64,000 nucleotides of DNA from Dechloromonas sp. TW-R-39-2 (GTDB lineage: Bacteria; Pseudomonadota; Gammaproteobacteria; Burkholderiales; Rhodocyclaceae). The translations under genes were made by a program, and so were the position numbers. The stretch is from NCBI RefSeq assembly GCF_016864195.1, contig NZ_CP045202.1:1457001-1521000 (forward strand), given 5' to 3'. Positions 18,174-26,569 of this stretch are shown one piece after another. Within the stretch, counting starts at the first letter, position 1. The number at the start of each line of letters is the position of its first letter. The notes under the pieces are model-generated. The model was given only the letters and a program-made list of their open reading frames with translations, did no database searches and was not told where the DNA came from.

Positions 18174-18809
18174 ATGCGTCATTCTACGGTGCTGGCCTGC
18201 GCTTTATTGTTTTTTTCGGGCTTGGCAGCCGCCCAGAATGTGGGCCTGGCTGGCTTGATGGGGAGCAAGGCGATGCTGATGATCAATGGTGGCGAGCCGC
18301 AGGCCGTTGCCATTGGGCAATCGCTCGATGGCGTCAAGTTGATCGCTATCCAGGGAGACCAGGCCATTGTCGAAGTCGGCGGCAAAAAGCGGCCGCTGCG
18401 CATCGGTCAGCATGCCGTCGGTGCCAATCTGGGCGATGGTTCCGGTAGAGTCAGCCTGACGGCAGATGCTCGCGGCCATTTCGTGACCACCGGGCAAGTT
18501 AATGGCACATCGCTCAGCTTTATGGTGGATACTGGGGCTACGTCGATCGCCATCGGCGCTTCCGATGCTCGCCGGATCGGGCTCGATACGAGCCGCGGGG
18601 AGCAAGGGACGGTGAGTACGGCCAACGGTCGGACGACTGTCACCCGCTTGAAACTCGATACAGTGCGTGTCGGTGACATCACCTTGTACAACGTCGATGC
18701 GGTGGTCATGGGGCACGACATGCAACCAGCGCTGCTGGGCATGAGTTTCCTTAACCGGATGGAAATGCAGCGCGACGGCGGAACAATGACACTTAAAAAA
18801 CGATTCTAG
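18174..18809 (+). CDS. Exported single-domain retropepsin-like aspartic protease
   Basis: A 211-residue protein with a signal peptide (MRHSTVLACALLFFSGLAAA) and a retropepsin-type domain (about 100-211). The catalytic motif is FMVDTGATS with Asp119. Having one DTG motif, it should work as a homodimer, like other bacterial TIGR02281-type clan AA proteases. Residues 35-85 form a small beta-rich domain that may aid anchoring or dimerisation. The frame is also open from ATG 18132, 18147 and 18159; 18174 is chosen because it places the basic n-region at the start of the signal and has GGGA upstream. Substrate is unknown; a periplasmic location is inferred. Confidence 0.78.
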   Translation: MRHSTVLACALLFFSGLAAAQNVGLAGLMGSKAMLMINGGEPQAVAIGQSLDGVKLIAIQGDQAIVEVGGKKRPLRIGQHAVGANLGDGSGRVSLTADARGHFVTTGQVNGTSLSFMVDTGATSIAIGASDARRIGLDTSRGEQGTVSTANGRTTVTRLKLDTVRVGDITLYNVDAVVMGHDMQPALLGMSFLNRMEMQRDGGTMTLKKRF

Positions 18810-18818
18810 GAGAGAAAA

Positions 18819-19076
18819 ATGCCGCAACGTGATCAGGAAATAGCGCTTTTACGCGAAGAGCTTGAAATGCTGATGAGAGAGCGACAGGCTATTTTGCGCG
18901 TTGTCGGTATCTCTGCTGCGCTGATTGCCTCGCTCGACAGCAAGCGTCTGCCGGTGGGCGCGGTCGAGGCCGCCGATATGCTGGCGACGTCGATCAACTG
19001 CCTGTCGGAAGAAACGCTGCAGGATGCCTTGTCTGCGGTCAACGCTGAAATTGAGGATGAATTGCCGGGCGCATGA
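18819..19076 (+). CDS. Small helical protein of unknown function
   Basis: An 85-residue, acidic, mostly helical protein. The first 30 residues (REELEMLMRERQAILRV) look like a short coiled coil. AGGAG lies nine bases after the protease stop and before this ATG. The stop overlaps the Nudix gene start by four bases (ATGA), so it is very likely translated. There is no signal peptide, so it acts in the cytoplasm, unlike the gene upstream. I do not recognise a family. Confidence 0.6.
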   Translation: MPQRDQEIALLREELEMLMRERQAILRVVGISAALIASLDSKRLPVGAVEAADMLATSINCLSEETLQDALSAVNAEIEDELPGA

Positions 19077-19666
19077 GTGTCGATCTAGAGCATTTGCGGG
19101 CCAGTTTGCTGCCTGAGGCGCAGTCTGGTCATTTCGTTGTCGAAGATGGCGCCGAGGATCAGCCGCTAACCCCGGCGGCGGTGCTTGTGCCGATTGTCAT
19201 GCATGCCACCGGCTACACCGTGCTGCTGACCCAGCGCACGGCTCACCTCAAGGATCATGCCGGGCAGATCAGCTTTCCTGGCGGACGCGTCGAGGACGAT
19301 GATTTGTCGCCAGCCGATACGGCCTTGCGAGAAACGGAAGAAGAAATCGGTCTGACGCGCGAGAAAATCGAAATCCTTGGATTCCTGCCTGAATATCGGA
19401 CAGGGACCGGGTTCAGGGTCGTTCCCGTGGTTGGCCTCGTGCAACCGCCTTTCGATCTGGCTCCCGATCCTTTCGAAGTTGCCGAGGTGTTTGAGGTGCC
19501 GTTGGCCTTTTTACTCGATCCGGCCAATCATCAACGCCATTCTCTGCACTACCGTGGGGCTTTGCGCCACTTTTTTGCCATGCCGTACGGAGAGTATTTC
19601 ATTTGGGGAGCCACGGCCGGCATGATCCGCTCCCTGACCGCCCGGCTTGGCCTGCATCCGGCCTGA
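19073..19666 (+). CDS. CoA pyrophosphatase-type Nudix hydrolase
   Basis: A 197-residue protein with a complete Nudix box from Gly70 to Leu94: FPGGRVEDDD, then ALRETEEEIGL with the catalytic REtEEE. The preceding KDHAGQISFPGGR stretch is characteristic of the NudL/YeaB subfamily that splits coenzyme A and acyl-CoA to 4'-phosphopantetheine derivatives and 3',5'-ADP. Substrate assignment is by subfamily only. A thiolase gene two genes downstream also works on CoA esters, but is separately preceded by its own strong ribosome binding site. Confidence 0.85.
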   Translation: MSVDLEHLRASLLPEAQSGHFVVEDGAEDQPLTPAAVLVPIVMHATGYTVLLTQRTAHLKDHAGQISFPGGRVEDDDLSPADTALRETEEEIGLTREKIEILGFLPEYRTGTGFRVVPVVGLVQPPFDLAPDPFEVAEVFEVPLAFLLDPANHQRHSLHYRGALRHFFAMPYGEYFIWGATAGMIRSLTARLGLHPA

Positions 19667-19728
19667 GCTTGTGGTATCGTGGCGTTTTAGCATAAGAAAA
19701 TAAGCCGAGTACGGCATTTTCGTCCCCC

Positions 19729-20652
19729 ATGAGCCTTCTCTCGCTGATCGCCGTTTTCCTCATCGAACAGCTACAGCCCCTGCATTATCGTCGCGTGGTT
19801 GCCGACCCGCTTGCCGCGTGGGCTGATTTTGTCGAATCGCGTTGCAATGCCGGCGCTTATCGCCACGGCGTCCTGGCCTGGTGTCTGGCTGTCTTGCTCC
19901 CGGTTGGGCTGGTCGCTCTGCTTTATGGCTTGTTGTATTCATTGAATCCCTTGTTTGCTTTGGGCCTCAATGTGGGGGTGCTTTACCTGACAATGGGTTT
20001 CCGCCAGTTCAGCCACCATTACACTGAAATCCAGCTTGCTTTGCGGCTGGGGGAGCTTGAGCGGGCGCGTAGCCTGCTCGCCCAGTGGCAGGGGCGCTCG
20101 GCGGAGGGGCTTGGCTCGGAGGATATTACCCGATTGTCGATCGAGGGCGCATTGGCTGCTTCGCATCGCCACGTTTTTGCCGTGCTGCTCTGGTTTGTCT
20201 TGCTGCCAGGCCCGTGTGGAGCGGTTCTTTACCGTATCTCCGCCATCGTTTATGTCCAGTGGAAGAAGAACCATCTAGTCGAAGGGAATGATTTCTCCGT
20301 GTTCTCGCGACAGGTTTTCGGTATGATCGAGTGGTTGCCCGTTCGCGCAACTGCCGCAGCCTTCGCCATTGTGGGCGATTTTGAGGATGCCGCTTATTGC
20401 TGGCGTACTCAGGCGGGGCAGTGGCCGGATCGTGATCTCGGTATCGTTCTGGCCGCCGGTGCAGGTGCGCTCGGTGTGCAGCTTGGCCGGCCAGTGGTCG
20501 ATGACAGCGAGGTTTCCGACCGTGCCGAACTTGGTCTGGGTGATCCGGCCGATGTGGATTTCATGCAAAGTGCCGTCGGTCTCGTCTGGCGAGCCACGGT
20601 GCTGTGGATGTTGTTGCTGTTTTTGTTGGGGCTTGCCAGTCTGGTGGGCTGA
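19729..20652 (+). CDS. CobD/CbiB-family membrane protein
   Basis: A 307-residue inner-membrane protein related to CobD/CbiB and AmpE. It has several hydrophobic segments (about 1-12, 48-70, 75-92, 145-170, 290-305) and the family's late RATAAAFAIVGDFEDAAYCW region. True CbiB makes adenosylcobinamide from adenosylcobyrate. No other cobalamin synthesis gene is in the window and the protein is divergent, as are many betaproteobacterial relatives found outside cob clusters, so a different role is possible. QueG in this window does need cobalamin. Confidence 0.65.
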   Translation: MSLLSLIAVFLIEQLQPLHYRRVVADPLAAWADFVESRCNAGAYRHGVLAWCLAVLLPVGLVALLYGLLYSLNPLFALGLNVGVLYLTMGFRQFSHHYTEIQLALRLGELERARSLLAQWQGRSAEGLGSEDITRLSIEGALAASHRHVFAVLLWFVLLPGPCGAVLYRISAIVYVQWKKNHLVEGNDFSVFSRQVFGMIEWLPVRATAAAFAIVGDFEDAAYCWRTQAGQWPDRDLGIVLAAGAGALGVQLGRPVVDDSEVSDRAELGLGDPADVDFMQSAVGLVWRATVLWMLLLFLLGLASLVG

Positions 20653-20675
20653 ATAATTCTTTTCAGGAGGTTTAC

Positions 20676-21857
20676 ATGAGCAGAGATGTTGTCGTTCTGA
20701 GTGCAGTTCGTTCCCCGATTGGTTCTTTTGGTGGTTCCCTGGCTGATTTCGAATCGACCGAACTGGCCGGTATCGTCATGAAGGAAGCGGTTGCCCGTTC
20801 CAACGTTGATCCGCAGCAAATCAATTATGTAACTGTTGGCACGACGATGCCGACCGACTCCCGTTACGCTTACGTTTCGCGCGTTGCCTCCATCCAGGCT
20901 GGCCTGTCGATGGACTCCGTCGCCATGCAGGTTTCCCGCCTGTGCGCTTCCGGCCTGCAAGGCATTGTCACCACCGCCCAGAACGTCATGCTGGGTGATG
21001 CCGACTACGGTATCGGCGGTGGCGTTGAAGTCATGTCCAAGGCCGCCTACCTGATGCCGGCACTGCGTTCCGGTGCACGCATGGGTGACACCAAGGCAGT
21101 TGACTCGATGGTTGCCGTGTTGACCGACCCGTTCGGCGTCGGCCACATGGGTATCACGGCTGAAAATCTGGCTGCCAAGCACGGTATTACCCGTGAAGCC
21201 CAGGATGCTTTCGCTGTCGAATCGCAGCGTCGTGCTGCCGCCGCCATTGCTGCCGGCCACTTCAAGTCGCAGATCGTTCCTATCGTCAAGCAGACCCGCA
21301 AGGGCGACGTGGTGTTCGACACCGACGAATACGTCAAGGCCGGTACCACGCTGGAATCCCTGGCCAAGATGAAGCCGGCTTTCAAGAAGGACGGTACGGT
21401 TACTGCCGGTAACGCTTCCGGTATCAACGACGGCGCTGCCTTCTTCGTGCTGGCTGCTGCTGACGTGGCTGCCAAGGCTGGCCAGAAGGCCATGGCCCGT
21501 ATCGCTTCCTACGCTGTTGCCGGCGTGCCGAACGATGTGATGGGCGAAGGTCCGGTTCCGGCCACCAAGCTGGCGCTGAAAAAGGCTGGCCTGACGCTCG
21601 ACCAGATGGATGTCATCGAGTCGAACGAAGCTTTCGCTGCCCAGGCTCTGTCTGTTTCCAAGCTGCTCGGCCTCGATCCTGCCAAGACGAACCCGAACGG
21701 CGGCGCTATCGCTCTCGGTCACCCGGTTGGCTGTTCCGGTGCCTTCATCGCCACCAAGGCGCTGTACGAACTGGAACGCGTTGGCGGCAAGTACGCACTG
21801 GTCACGATGTGTATCGGTGGTGGTCAAGGTATCGCGGTTATTTTCGAACGCGCCTGA
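20676..21857 (+). CDS. Acetyl-CoA acetyltransferase (thiolase)
   Basis: A 393-residue biosynthetic-type thiolase that condenses two acetyl-CoA to acetoacetyl-CoA or works in reverse. The catalytic residues are Cys90 ([10 protein letters not shown]), His349 ([11 protein letters not shown]) and Cys379 (MCIGGGQG), one residue offset from the Zoogloea enzyme. The ATG has a strong AGGAGG seven bases before it; the frame is open 24 codons further upstream but without a binding site. A terminator follows, so it is the last gene of its transcript. Roles in polyhydroxybutyrate synthesis or ketone/fatty acid metabolism are both possible; phaB and phaC are not nearby. Confidence 0.93.
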   Translation: MSRDVVVLSAVRSPIGSFGGSLADFESTELAGIVMKEAVARSNVDPQQINYVTVGTTMPTDSRYAYVSRVASIQAGLSMDSVAMQVSRLCASGLQGIVTTAQNVMLGDADYGIGGGVEVMSKAAYLMPALRSGARMGDTKAVDSMVAVLTDPFGVGHMGITAENLAAKHGITREAQDAFAVESQRRAAAAIAAGHFKSQIVPIVKQTRKGDVVFDTDEYVKAGTTLESLAKMKPAFKKDGTVTAGNASGINDGAAFFVLAAADVAAKAGQKAMARIASYAVAGVPNDVMGEGPVPATKLALKKAGLTLDQMDVIESNEAFAAQALSVSKLLGLDPAKTNPNGGAIALGHPVGCSGAFIATKALYELERVGGKYALVTMCIGGGQGIAVIFERA

Positions 21858-21885
21858 TCGCTCCTGCAAGCTGCTTTACCCAAAA

Positions 21886-21913
21886 CCCGCCGGAGCGATC
21901 CGGCGGGTTTTTT
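21886..21913 (+). terminator. Intrinsic terminator of the thiolase gene
   Basis: CCCGCCGGA and TCCGGCGGG around a GCGA loop, then six Ts. Confidence 0.92.
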
Positions 21914-22060
21914 ATTTGCACCAGTTTGATCTGTGCGCGCACTGCCATGGGGCATCAGTCTCCGGCTTTGAATTCTAATATATTGATTTGTCGATGTTTT
22001 TGACAGTGGCATGGAACCTGCTGAATCCCTGATGAGAGCATCCTCAGCGAAGAGTCCACT
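21914..22060 (+). other. Intergenic region before the ATP-grasp gene
   Basis: After the thiolase terminator there are 147 AT-richer bases. A perfect TTGACA occurs at 22000-22005, but only a weak -10 (TGAATC at 22022-22027, preceded by TGC) follows at 16 bases. A promoter for the 22061 gene is likely here but not precisely placed. I see nothing else in it. Confidence 0.35.
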
Positions 22061-23473
22061 ATGAACTTCTACAACGAAATGATCGACGCCAACGGCGGCG
22101 TACGAGCCCATTACCAAGGGTACGATGAATGGCTCAAGGCGACGCCGCCAGAGCGTATTGCCCGGAAGAGGGCGGAGGCGGACCTGGCTTTTCACCGGGT
22201 CGGCATTACTTTCGCGGTCTACGGTGAAGAAGCCGGTAAAGAGCGGCTGATTCCTTTCGACATCATTCCGCGCATCATTCCATCGGCTGAATGGAAGGCC
22301 ATGCAGGCAGGCCTGCGCCAGCGGGTCAAGGCGCTGAACATGTTCCTGCACGATATCTATCATGATCAGGAAATCCTCAAGGCGGGCAAGATTCCTGCCG
22401 AGCAGATCCTGAACAATGCCCAGTATCGCCCGATCATGAAGGGCGTCGATGTGCCGGGTGGGGTGTATGCCCACATTGCCGGCGTCGATATCGTCCGGGC
22501 CGGCGCCGGTGAGTTTTACGTGCTCGAAGACAATCTGCGCGTTCCCTCCGGTGTTTCCTACATGCTGGAAGACCGCAAGATGATGATGCGCCTCTTCCCC
22601 GAGTTGTTTGCCAAACACAAGGTGGCGCCGGTTCAGCATTATCCGGACCTGTTGCTGGAGAAGCTGCGTGCCGTGGCGCCGAATGGCGTGAGTGACCCGA
22701 CGGTTGTCGTGCTGACGCCTGGCGCCTACAACAGCGCCTATTTCGAGCACACTTTCCTGGCCCAGCAGATGGGTGTCGAACTGGTCGAAGGGCGCGACCT
22801 CTTCGTCAAGGATGAAGTCGTCTACATGCAGACGACGCAAGGTCCGCAGCGCGTCGATGTGATCTATCGCCGGATTGACGATGACTTCCTCGATCCGCTT
22901 GTTTTTCGGGCCGATTCCGCTCTTGGCGTGCCTGGCATCCTGCGCGCCTACCAGGCCGGCAATGTGACGCTGGCCAATGCCATCGGGACCGGTGTGGCTG
23001 ACGACAAGTCGATCTACCCCTATGTGCCGGAGATGATCCGCTTCTACCTCGGTGAAGAGCCGACGCTGAACAATGTGCCGACCTATATGTGCCGCAAGCC
23101 GGATGAGTTGTCTTATGTGCTGGCCAATCTGCCCAAGCTGGTCGTCAAGGAAGTGCATGGTGCCGGTGGTTACGGCATGCTGGTCGGTCCGGCCGCAAGC
23201 AAGGATGAAATCGAGCGTTTCCGCCAGTTGCTGATCGCCAAACCGGATGGCTACATTGCCCAGCCGACGCTGGCCCTGTCCAACTGCCCGACGTTCGTCG
23301 AGTCGGGAATTGCCCCGCGCCATCTCGACCTGCGCCCCTTCGTACTGTCTTCCGGCCAGTGCGTGAACATGGTGCCGGGCGGCTTGACGCGCGTTGCGCT
23401 GACCGAGGGCTCCCTCGTCGTCAATTCATCTCAGGGTGGCGGTACCAAAGACACCTGGATTCTGGAGGACTGA
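22061..23473 (+). CDS. Circularly permuted ATP-grasp protein (predicted amide ligase)
   Basis: A 470-residue protein of the circularly permuted ATP-grasp type 2 family (DUF404/DUF407). The family is predicted to activate a carboxylate with ATP and join it to an amine, giving a peptide-like bond, but substrates are not known. Typical stretches are VLEDNLRVPSGVSYMLEDR, PGAYNSAYFEHTFLA, VDVIYRRIDDDFLDP and LVVKEVHGAGGYGM. It pairs with the alpha-E gene two bases downstream, as is usual. It is a paralogue of the first part of the fusion protein at 35443, sharing those same landmarks. No transglutaminase gene is beside this copy. Confidence 0.88.
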   Translation: MNFYNEMIDANGGVRAHYQGYDEWLKATPPERIARKRAEADLAFHRVGITFAVYGEEAGKERLIPFDIIPRIIPSAEWKAMQAGLRQRVKALNMFLHDIYHDQEILKAGKIPAEQILNNAQYRPIMKGVDVPGGVYAHIAGVDIVRAGAGEFYVLEDNLRVPSGVSYMLEDRKMMMRLFPELFAKHKVAPVQHYPDLLLEKLRAVAPNGVSDPTVVVLTPGAYNSAYFEHTFLAQQMGVELVEGRDLFVKDEVVYMQTTQGPQRVDVIYRRIDDDFLDPLVFRADSALGVPGILRAYQAGNVTLANAIGTGVADDKSIYPYVPEMIRFYLGEEPTLNNVPTYMCRKPDELSYVLANLPKLVVKEVHGAGGYGMLVGPAASKDEIERFRQLLIAKPDGYIAQPTLALSNCPTFVESGIAPRHLDLRPFVLSSGQCVNMVPGGLTRVALTEGSLVVNSSQGGGTKDTWILED

Positions 23474-23475
23474 TC

Positions 23476-24423
23476 ATGCTTTCCCGTACTGCCGACCACC
23501 TGTTCTGGATGTCCCGCTATATCGAACGGGCCGAGAACCTCGCCCGCTTGCTCGATGTCACCTGGCAAATGTCGCTCGTCCCGCAATCGCTCGATGCAGC
23601 CAACCAGAACTGGAATGCGATCATCGCGCTGAACAGTCTGGAAGCGGCTTATGCCGAGCACTACGATACGGTCAACGCCGAAAATGTGCTGCGTTTCATG
23701 GTCACCGATCCGAACAATTATTCGTCGATCTACAGCTGCCTGCGCCTGGCACGCGAAAATGCCCATGCCGTGCGTGGCACGGTCACCAGCGAAATGTGGG
23801 AAACGCTGAATTCAACCTGGCTGGAAGCGCGTGAAAAGAGTTTCGAGCAGATTCTCAATGCCGGCATCGGCGAGTTCTTCGACTGGGTCAAGATGCGCTC
23901 CTCGCTGTCGCGTGGCGTGACCATCGGAACCTTGCTGCAGGACGAAGCCTTCCACTTCATTCGCCTGGGGACGTTGTTGGAGCGGGCGGATAACACGGCA
24001 CGTATCCTCGATATCAAATACCACGTCCTGCGGCCGCACGGCGACGAAGGGGCGACCGACTTCTACCAGTGGGGCGCCTTGCTCCGCTCGGTGTCTGCTT
24101 TCGAGGTCTATCGCAAGGTTTACCGCGACGTCATCACGCCGGAGCGGGTCACCGAGCTATTGATCCTGCGCAATGACATGCCGCGTTCGCTGCATTTCTG
24201 CATGAATGGCGTGGTCAAAAACCTTGAATTGATCGCCAACCGTCATTCCGGCGAAACGCAGCGTCAGGCTGGCTTGCTGCACGCCCAGCTGCACTACGCC
24301 CGGGTCGAGGATATTCTGGCTGAAGGTCTGCACGAATGGCTGACCGATTTTATGGACCGTATCTACGCGCTGGGAGACGGGATCAGCAAGGATTTCCTGG
24401 TGCCGATGGCCGAAGCCGCCTGA
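23476..24423 (+). CDS. Alpha-E domain protein (DUF403)
   Basis: A 315-residue, almost entirely alpha-helical protein of the alpha-E family. It starts MLSRTADHLFWMSRYIERAE, the most conserved part of the family, repeated as LTSRVVENLFWLGRYSERF in the fusion at 35443. Alpha-E domains nearly always accompany circularly permuted ATP-grasp proteins and are thought to help the ligase or bind its product; no activity is known. The frame is open further upstream inside the ATP-grasp gene, but ATG 23476 follows GGAGG closely and gives the family start. A terminator follows. Confidence 0.88.
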   Translation: MLSRTADHLFWMSRYIERAENLARLLDVTWQMSLVPQSLDAANQNWNAIIALNSLEAAYAEHYDTVNAENVLRFMVTDPNNYSSIYSCLRLARENAHAVRGTVTSEMWETLNSTWLEAREKSFEQILNAGIGEFFDWVKMRSSLSRGVTIGTLLQDEAFHFIRLGTLLERADNTARILDIKYHVLRPHGDEGATDFYQWGALLRSVSAFEVYRKVYRDVITPERVTELLILRNDMPRSLHFCMNGVVKNLELIANRHSGETQRQAGLLHAQLHYARVEDILAEGLHEWLTDFMDRIYALGDGISKDFLVPMAEAA

Positions 24424-24440
24424 GCCAGTCAAATTGACAT

Positions 24441-24473
24441 AAAAAGGGAGGTCGACCGCGACCTCCCTTTTTT
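24441..24473. terminator. Bidirectional terminator between alpha-E gene and queF
   Basis: AAAAA, GGGAGGTC, six-base loop, GACCTCCC, TTTTTT: A-run and T-run make it work in both directions for the convergent genes. Confidence 0.88.
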
Positions 24474-25314
24474 ATTGGCGAACTTCGCGCTGGTTGCCCG
24501 GTGCCGGAAATTCGCCGCTGCTTCTGAACGGGTTGATGTCCAACCCGCCGCGCCGGGTGTAGCGCGCGTACACGGCCAGCGACTGTGGCGCGCACTGGCG
24601 CTGGAGGTCGGTGTAGATGCGTTCGACACACTGTTCGTGGAACTCGTTGTGGCCGCGGAAGGAAATGATGTAGCGCAGCAGGCCGGCGCGGTCGATCGGT
24701 TTGCCGCGATAACGGATGACGACCATGGCCCAGTCCGGCTGGCCGGTGACCAGGCAATTCGACTTGAGCAGGTGCGAATACAGCGTTTCTTCAACAATCG
24801 GGCCGTCGACCGTGGCAAGTGCTTCCGGCATCGGCTGGTAACTGTCGCAGGCAATATCCAGGGTATCGAGCAATTCACCTTGCGGATAACCGACCTCGAC
24901 TTGCGGTCGACTGCCCAGTTCTTCGATTTTTACACTGATCGCTGCACCGGCAGCGGTGGAGAGATCCTTGACCAAGGTCGCTGCCAGTGTTTCCGTCGAA
25001 TCGAAGCGTGTTTGGTTGAGCGAATTCAGGTAGAGCTTGAACGATTTCGACTCGATCAGGTGCGGACTGTCGGCCGGGACCCGGAAGGTGGCGAGGGCGA
25101 CGACCGGCTTGCCTTTCGGATTGAGCCAGGAAAGTTCGTAGGCATTCCACAGGTCTTCGCCGACAAAGGGGAGAGGGCCGGGGGCGATACCCAGCTCGTC
25201 GCGCTTGATCTGGCGCGGGATGGGGAAAAGCAGTTCGGGGGTGTATTCAGCCTGGTAGGCCGTGGTTTTGCCCAGAGGAGAGTTCTGGCTGGGGTCGATA
25301 CGGATTTCGTTCAT
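24472..25314 (-). CDS. queF: NADPH-dependent 7-cyano-7-deazaguanine reductase
   Basis: QueF reduces the nitrile of preQ0 to the amine of preQ1, an early step to queuosine. The 280-residue protein is the long two-half (YqfF-like) form of gammaproteobacterial type. The NADPH motif region has [11 protein letters not shown] (88-98). The nucleophile is Cys187 in [13 protein letters not shown], with Asp194 as proton donor, and GHNEFHE (221-227) is in the substrate region. No preQ1 riboswitch is evident in the 168 bases upstream. QueG, the last enzyme, is at the left of the window. Confidence 0.95.
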   Translation of the reverse strand: MNEIRIDPSQNSPLGKTTAYQAEYTPELLFPIPRQIKRDELGIAPGPLPFVGEDLWNAYELSWLNPKGKPVVALATFRVPADSPHLIESKSFKLYLNSLNQTRFDSTETLAATLVKDLSTAAGAAISVKIEELGSRPQVEVGYPQGELLDTLDIACDSYQPMPEALATVDGPIVEETLYSHLLKSNCLVTGQPDWAMVVIRYRGKPIDRAGLLRYIISFRGHNEFHEQCVERIYTDLQRQCAPQSLAVYARYTRRGGLDINPFRSSGEFPAPGNQREVRQ

Positions 25315-25482
25315 CAGGCAATTTTAGCGGCTCGGCGCGATTTGTGCCGTGTCCGGCGAATCGATCTGATGGCGAAACAATGTGAAATGTGCATAATCAT
25401 GCTGTTGTCGAATATGCCGTTTGCCATGCGCAAGCTGTAGATGCTTGGCCGGCGGCTGGTTTGCTAATCCATGGAGGATGCC
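25315..25482. other. Divergent intergenic region queF / FecR-domain gene
   Basis: The 168 bases must hold both promoters. CATAAT with TGTG just before it (about 25389-25398) could be an extended -10 for the rightward genes. No convincing -35, operator or riboswitch is seen. Confidence 0.3.
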
Positions 25483-25920
25483 ATGCGGCATATTCTTGCT
25501 TTTGTATTGATCCTGCTTTCCGCTTTTTCTGTCTGGGCAGACGATGCGGTGATTGCTTATGTCAAAACTGTGACAGGCGAGGCAAGCGTCACGACGGCCG
25601 GCAAGCAGGTCAAGGCCGAGGTTGGCACGCCGGTCATGCTCGGCAGCAAGCTCAAGACCGGCCCGAAAAGCAGCATGGGCGTGACTTTCAAGGATGAAAC
25701 CATGATGTCGCTCGGCGCCGACAGTGAATTGACGGTCGATGAATATCTCTACGCACCGGCCCAGGGTAAGTTGAAAATGGGCAGCAAACTGGGCAAGGGC
25801 AGCCTGAATTATGTGTCCGGCGTGATTGCCAAGCTCAAGCCGGATGCCGTGACGATTGCCACGCCCAGCGGTTCGATCGGGGTTCGCGGAACCCAGTTTC
25901 TGGTCAAGGTCGAGGAGTAA
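25483..25920 (+). CDS. Exported FecR-domain protein
   Basis: A 145-residue protein with a cleavable signal peptide (MRHILAFVLILLSAFSVWA) followed by one FecR domain (PF04773). Typical stretches are GTPVMLGSKLKTGPKS, the TMMSLGADSELTVDEY segment and the ending ATPSGSIGVRGTQFLV. The domain is periplasmic in FecR anti-sigma regulators, but here it stands alone without the cytoplasmic anti-sigma part or membrane helix. ATG 25483 has GGAGG five bases upstream and gives the signal peptide directly. It precedes an OmpA lipoprotein by three bases and converges on a CHASE2 cyclase, an association seen in other proteobacteria. Confidence 0.82.
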   Translation: MRHILAFVLILLSAFSVWADDAVIAYVKTVTGEASVTTAGKQVKAEVGTPVMLGSKLKTGPKSSMGVTFKDETMMSLGADSELTVDEYLYAPAQGKLKMGSKLGKGSLNYVSGVIAKLKPDAVTIATPSGSIGVRGTQFLVKVEE

Positions 25921-25923
25921 GCC

Positions 25924-26517
25924 ATGCCGACCAAACTCATCAAACTCTTTCTGGCCGGTTCATGCATTCTTGCCCTGACCGCCTGCGCACCGAAATCCTA
26001 TGTCGTCCTGCTGGAAAGTCCGGATGGTACGACGGGGCAGGTCATCGTCAAGGGACAAAAGGGCGAGCAGGTCATCAGCACTGCGCGCCATGCTGTTCCG
26101 GCCGATGGTTCGGCACCGCCGGTTGCTGTTGATCTGGTCAAGCTCGAAAAGGATTTTGGCGATGCCATGGCGGCTCGCCCCAAACTGCCGGCCCATTTCC
26201 TGCTCTACTTCGAAAGTGGCGGCATCAAGCTGACCAAGGAGTCGCAGGCCTTGCTTGCCAAGATTCTTGAGGATGCGAACACACGCCCGGCCCCCGATAT
26301 TTCAGTCATTGGTCACACCGATACGGCGGGCAACGACAAGACCAACGAGGCACTTTCCCTGAAACGTGCCAAGGCCGTGGCGGACATGCTCAAGGAAAAA
26401 GGCTTGAAAGCCCGCGAACTGACGGTCGAGTCGCATGGCGAACGTAATCAACTGATCAAGACGCCAGACAATACGCAGGAGCCCAAAAACCGCCGCGTCG
26501 AGGTTTCTGTCCGCTGA
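25924..26517 (+). CDS. OmpA-family lipoprotein
   Basis: A 197-residue protein with a lipoprotein signal: basic n-region, hydrophobic core, lipobox LTAC at 18-21 with Cys21. The C-terminal domain (about 90-197) is OmpA-like, with peptidoglycan-binding landmarks ISVIGHTDTAGND and LSLKRAKAVAD and the ending KNRRVEVSVR. Expected position is the outer membrane inner leaflet, touching the cell wall. The N-terminal 70 residues are a small unassigned domain. It is the second gene of a pair with the FecR protein, three bases apart. Confidence 0.85.
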   Translation: MPTKLIKLFLAGSCILALTACAPKSYVVLLESPDGTTGQVIVKGQKGEQVISTARHAVPADGSAPPVAVDLVKLEKDFGDAMAARPKLPAHFLLYFESGGIKLTKESQALLAKILEDANTRPAPDISVIGHTDTAGNDKTNEALSLKRAKAVADMLKEKGLKARELTVESHGERNQLIKTPDNTQEPKNRRVEVSVR

Positions 26518-26542
26518 AACGGCGACAGGACAAGGCAGCCAG

Positions 26543-26569
26543 GCCCGGTTTCGACCGGGCTTTATTTTT
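26543..26569 (+). terminator. Intrinsic terminator after the OmpA lipoprotein gene
   Basis: GCCCGGT and ACCGGGC with a TTCG loop, then TTTATTTTT. The T-run covers the stop codon of the convergent cyclase gene. Confidence 0.85.

Noticed and set aside
20409..23323. Two long minus-strand frames (486 and 499 codons) opposite the thiolase and ATP-grasp genes
   Set aside because: They are the complement of well-recognised proteins and run across the thiolase terminator.
25315..25482. preQ1 riboswitch upstream of queF
   Set aside because: No compact pseudoknot-like C-rich loop and A-rich tail could be found on the queF strand.
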